Under the pieces are notes generated by a model that was not told where the DNA came from, did no database searches, and worked only from the letters and a program-made list of their open reading frames with translations. From Thalassobacillus sp043497085 (GTDB lineage Bacteria; Bacillota; Bacilli; Bacillales; Halobacillaceae), in NCBI GenBank assembly GCA_043497085.1, contig JBIEKI010000022.1: a stretch of 61,135 nt of DNA. The stretch is one strand, 5' to 3'. Shown piece after piece: positions 58,949-61,135 of this stretch. The position numbers were made by a program, and so were the translations under genes. The number at the start of each line of letters is the position of its first letter. The stretch's first letter is position 1.

Positions 58949-59487
58949 CCATCCCCCCCTTGCTCATTTTGAAGCTGTTTTTCCAGTTTACGAATTTGAT
59001 CGCGTACCTTTGCAGCTTCTTCAAATTCCTCTTTCTCAATTAATTGATGCAACAGATGTTTTTTTTGTTCGACTTCTTTTCTTAAGTGGAGATTTCCGCC
59101 TTCACGCTTTGGAATTTTACCATTATGCTCGGTGTTGCCACTGTGTACCCGGCGGAAAATCGGATTAAGTTTATCATCAAACGTCTCATAACATTTTGCA
59201 CACCCGAATTTACCGATTCTCGTAAATTCCTGATAGGTGAGCCCACATTTAGGGCATTGCAGCTTTTGGGCTGGCGGCGTGGACGATGGCGCTGTCCCGC
59301 TGTTAATAGATGCTGCAGCATCAAAATTGAGCAAGCCGGATAGCAAGTTATTAAGTGAAAAAGAACTCTCGCCGTAACCTTTTTCCTTAGCACACTGTTC
59401 ACATACATGCACTTCCGTTTTTTCTTCATTAACCACTTTTGTCAAATGTACAGTTGCCGGACGTTGATGACATTCTTGACACTCCAT
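58945..59487 (-). CDS. mcsA: McsB activator McsA
   Basis: This 180-residue protein has four CxxC pairs (C3xxC6, CEQC, CPKC, CAKC) forming zinc sites in the N-terminal two-thirds and a C-terminal UVR motif (EKEEFEEAAKVRDQIRKLEK) similar to that in ClpC. It activates McsB and responds to metals and redox stress. It lies 21 nt after ctsR. Confidence 0.97.
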   Translation of the reverse strand: MECQECHQRPATVHLTKVVNEEKTEVHVCEQCAKEKGYGESSFSLNNLLSGLLNFDAAASINSGTAPSSTPPAQKLQCPKCGLTYQEFTRIGKFGCAKCYETFDDKLNPIFRRVHSGNTEHNGKIPKREGGNLHLRKEVEQKKHLLHQLIEKEEFEEAAKVRDQIRKLEKQLQNEQGGDG

Positions 59488-59508
59488 CTTAACTCCTCCC
59501 CTCTCCCT

Positions 59509-59976
59509 TTATGACATTTTATACCTCAGAGTAGTTAACATCGCAGTCAATATTTTCGACCTTACCTCATCGCGTAATGGCAGTTGAAATGCCAATACCT
59601 CACGAGTCATTGCACTTACCATCAGCTTAGCTTCCCGCTCAGTGATAATTTCGTCTTCCAGTAATCGTTCAATGATGTCAATGGCAGCAGTCTGCGTCAC
59701 TTTCGGCTGGATGATTTCTAAAATTTCGTCTAAAAGTTTCGTATCATCCTGATGTTTGACCCGCATTATACGGATATAACCTCCGCCGCCACGTTTACTT
59801 TCTACTATATAACCTTTTTCCACAGTAAATCTAGTCTTAATCACATAGTTGATTTGAGAGGGAACACATTGAAACTGTTCTGCTATTTCGCTGCGTTTGA
59901 TCTCAATGACTTCTTGTTGATTAGCCTCAAGTATCTGTTTTAAATATGCTTCAATGATGTCGGATATATTCCGCAT
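59509..59976 (-). CDS. ctsR: class III stress repressor CtsR
   Basis: This 155-residue dimeric repressor has an N-terminal winged HTH with the glycine-rich wing ESKRGGGGYIRI (heat-sensing, DNA-contacting) and a C-terminal four-helix domain that McsB targets. The longest frame adds 19 residues that overlap the operator; the ATG at 59974-59976 follows GAGGAGGAGG. It autoregulates through the adjacent site. Confidence 0.98.
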   Translation of the reverse strand: MRNISDIIEAYLKQILEANQQEVIEIKRSEIAEQFQCVPSQINYVIKTRFTVEKGYIVESKRGGGGYIRIMRVKHQDDTKLLDEILEIIQPKVTQTAAIDIIERLLEDEIITEREAKLMVSAMTREVLAFQLPLRDEVRSKILTAMLTTLRYKMS

Positions 59977-59990
59977 CTTCCCTCCTCCTC

Positions 59991-60014
59991 TTTTGACTTT
60001 GACTATCTTTGACT
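59991..60014 (-). promoter_or_regulatory. CtsR operator with three half-sites
   Basis: The minus strand reads AGTCAAA-gat-AGTCAAA-GTCAAAA: the CtsR direct heptad repeat (60008-60014 and 59998-60004) plus a third abutting half-site (59991-59997). It begins just after the predicted start of transcription. Confidence 0.93.
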
Positions 60015-60022
60015 TTAATTTT

Positions 60023-60050
60023 ATTATACTCAAAATTTTTCGAGACGCAA
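60023..60050 (-). promoter_or_regulatory. promoter of ctsR-mcsA-mcsB-clpC
   Basis: The minus strand has TTGCGT (60045-60050), a 16-nt spacer and TATAAT (60023-60028). The CtsR site follows immediately. Confidence 0.75.
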
Positions 60051-60134
60051 CTAAAATGTTTAGAATTTTTACCTACCATCCATGTTCCCCTAAACCAAGG
60101 GATTTTAAAACAACGATTTATAGGTGATTATGTA

Positions 60135-60170
60135 GAAAAAAGCCGTACTACAGTTATGCAGTACAGCTTA
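60135..60170 (-). terminator. terminator of the mgtC-like gene
   Basis: The stem AGCTGTACT / AGTACGGCT (one G-U) is followed by six T on the minus strand, 13 nt after the stop. Confidence 0.85.
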
Positions 60171-60180
60171 AGATGAAAAG

Positions 60181-60876
60181 TCATGTTTTTCGCTCATATA
60201 CCAATTTGACATGATTTATTTTAGAAAGACAATCAAATAAGACAGCTTGATCAAACTTTTGTCCTCTTTCCATTTCTATAAAGAGCGTCCGTTCTCCTGT
60301 CCGTTCGTTTTCAATCGACAAACGTTTTACGTTAATTCCGAAATCATCAAAAGTAGCGACGACCTCTCCCATATTCACTTCTCCATCTACAATCAAACGG
60401 ACGAAATTCTTTCCCCGTCCAGCCATGATCTTCTCTTCTATTTGGTTTAACACCACTAGACTGAGCAGCACTAAAATGGTAGTTAAAATAGCAGCATCGT
60501 ACATTCCGGCTCCAATTACTAATCCAATTGCAGCTACCGTCCATATCGAAGCTGCTGTAGTTAACCCTTTGATGGTCATACCATTGACAATGATCGTTCC
60601 TGCACCTAGAAAACCAATACCACTGATAACATAAGAAGGGATCCTTGCAGGGTCGAAACGGACATTTTTATATGCTTCCATAAATGACTCAAAACCATAT
60701 AAGGATAAGAGCATCATTAAACACGCTCCTACTCCGACTAATATGTGTGTTCTGAAACCAGCGGAATGATTTTTTAACTCTCGTTCAAAGCCGATTAATC
60801 CAGATAAAAAGAGTGCAATTAACAGCCTGACTAAAAATATATCAAAATCATCATCTAAGAATGTTATAGCTTCCAT
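60181..60876 (-). CDS. MgtC/SapB-family membrane protein
   Basis: This 231-residue protein has an N-terminal MgtC/SapB domain with about five membrane segments (about 13-32, 43-60, 82-100, 107-125 and 127-145; landmarks GLIGFERELKNHSAGFRTHI and GIGFLGAGTII) and a soluble ACT-like C-terminal domain (about 155-231). Family members affect Mg homeostasis and ATP synthase activity in some pathogens; the role here is unknown. It sits alone between the 5S rRNA terminator and ctsR, with SD TGGAGGTG and its own terminator. Confidence 0.88.
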   Translation of the reverse strand: MEAITFLDDDFDIFLVRLLIALFLSGLIGFERELKNHSAGFRTHILVGVGACLMMLLSLYGFESFMEAYKNVRFDPARIPSYVISGIGFLGAGTIIVNGMTIKGLTTAASIWTVAAIGLVIGAGMYDAAILTTILVLLSLVVLNQIEEKIMAGRGKNFVRLIVDGEVNMGEVVATFDDFGINVKRLSIENERTGERTLFIEMERGQKFDQAVLFDCLSKINHVKLVYERKT

Positions 60877-60966
60877 TACCAGAATTCACCTCCAACTACA
60901 GTACATATGCTGATTATATATAAGTATGATTAGTATAGCATTGTATGCATGGTATTTTAAAATACA

Positions 60967-61004
60967 AAGAAACCCGGAAGCCTTGGAAGACTTCCGGGTT
61001 TCTT
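60967..61004 (-). terminator. terminator of the upstream rrn operon
   Basis: A perfect 14-bp stem AAGAAACCCGGAAG / CTTCCGGGTTTCTT with a 10-nt loop and T-rich tail begins 5 nt after the 5S 3' end. Confidence 0.95.
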
Positions 61005-61008
61005 GCTT

Positions 61009-61123
61009 GCCTAGCGGCGTCCTACTCTCACGGGGATAAACCCGACTACCATCGGCGCTGGAGAGCTTAACTGCTGTGTTCGGCATGGGAACAGGTGTGA
61101 CCTCTCCGCTATCGCCACTAGAC
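61009..61123 (-). rRNA. rrf: 5S rRNA
   Basis: This 115-nt gene has the terminal helix formed by GTCTAGTGGC and its complement ending TAGGC. Conserved blocks are CGATAGCGGAGAGGTCACAC, CCCATGCCGAACACAG and GCCGATGGTAGT. It ends an rrn operon oriented like the one at the left edge. The remaining 12 nt (61124-61135) are 23S-5S spacer. Confidence 0.97.
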
Positions 61124-61135
61124 CTTTATGATGTA

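Overview
The window is a conserved core segment of a low-GC, endospore-forming member of the Bacillaceae. It runs from the last ~115 nt of one rRNA operon (5S, right edge) to the first ~97 nt of the next (16S, left edge). Gene order matches the Bacillus subtilis rrn-ctsR to ybaN-rrn segment, and sporulation or germination genes are present (sigH, gerD, cwlD, pdaB, kbaA, disA). The 16S 5' end and several proteins suggest a halotolerant genus near Halobacillus, Thalassobacillus or Virgibacillus, but that placement is from memory and not secure. Nearly every gene is on the minus strand, so transcription runs from high to low coordinates.

In transcription order: 5S rRNA and its terminator; an mgtC/sapB-type membrane gene; the CtsR-controlled ctsR-mcsA-mcsB-clpC stress operon; radA-disA-yacL (DNA repair and c-di-AMP); a fused ispDF; gltX; a cysteine T-box followed by cysE-cysS-mrnC-rlmB-rae1; sigH; a frameshifted rpmG, then secE and nusG; rplK-rplA; the L10 leader with rplJ-rplL; rsmC (ybxB); rpoB-rpoC; the str operon (rplGB-rpsL-rpsG-fusA-tuf); a ~1 kb gene-free gap with two dispersed repeat elements; the S10-spc-alpha operon from rpsJ to rplQ (with secY, adk, map, infA, rpoA); the ECF transporter module ecfA1-ecfA2-ecfT with truA; rplM-rpsI behind an L13 leader; a COG2102 ATP-pyrophosphatase; cwlD; salA; gerD and pdaB (the only plus-strand genes) with kbaA between them; a 73-codon unknown gene; a beta-phosphoglucomutase-like gene; and then the rrn promoters and the 16S start.

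Functionally the window holds much of the translation and transcription machinery: 31 intact ribosomal-protein genes plus frameshifted rpmG, L7Ae-like RplGB, three RNA polymerase subunits, EF-Tu, EF-G, IF-1, NusG, and SecY/SecE. It also carries quality control (ClpC, McsB, Rae1, Mini-III) and the switch into sporulation.

I found no phage, CRISPR array, transposase or defence locus, and no evidence for a wholly new system. The observations worth following up are: (i) the +1 frameshift in rpmG; (ii) a ~60-78 bp palindromic repeat in three copies, each directly after an intrinsic terminator; (iii) two related inverted-repeat elements at the tuf-rpsJ junction, one interrupted; (iv) the ispD-ispF fusion that keeps an internal ribosome-binding site; and (v) several leader hairpins that could control rpoB, nusG, rpoA and salA. 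Start codons were moved from the longest ORF to the position supported by Shine-Dalgarno (SD) spacing and family length where these disagreed.
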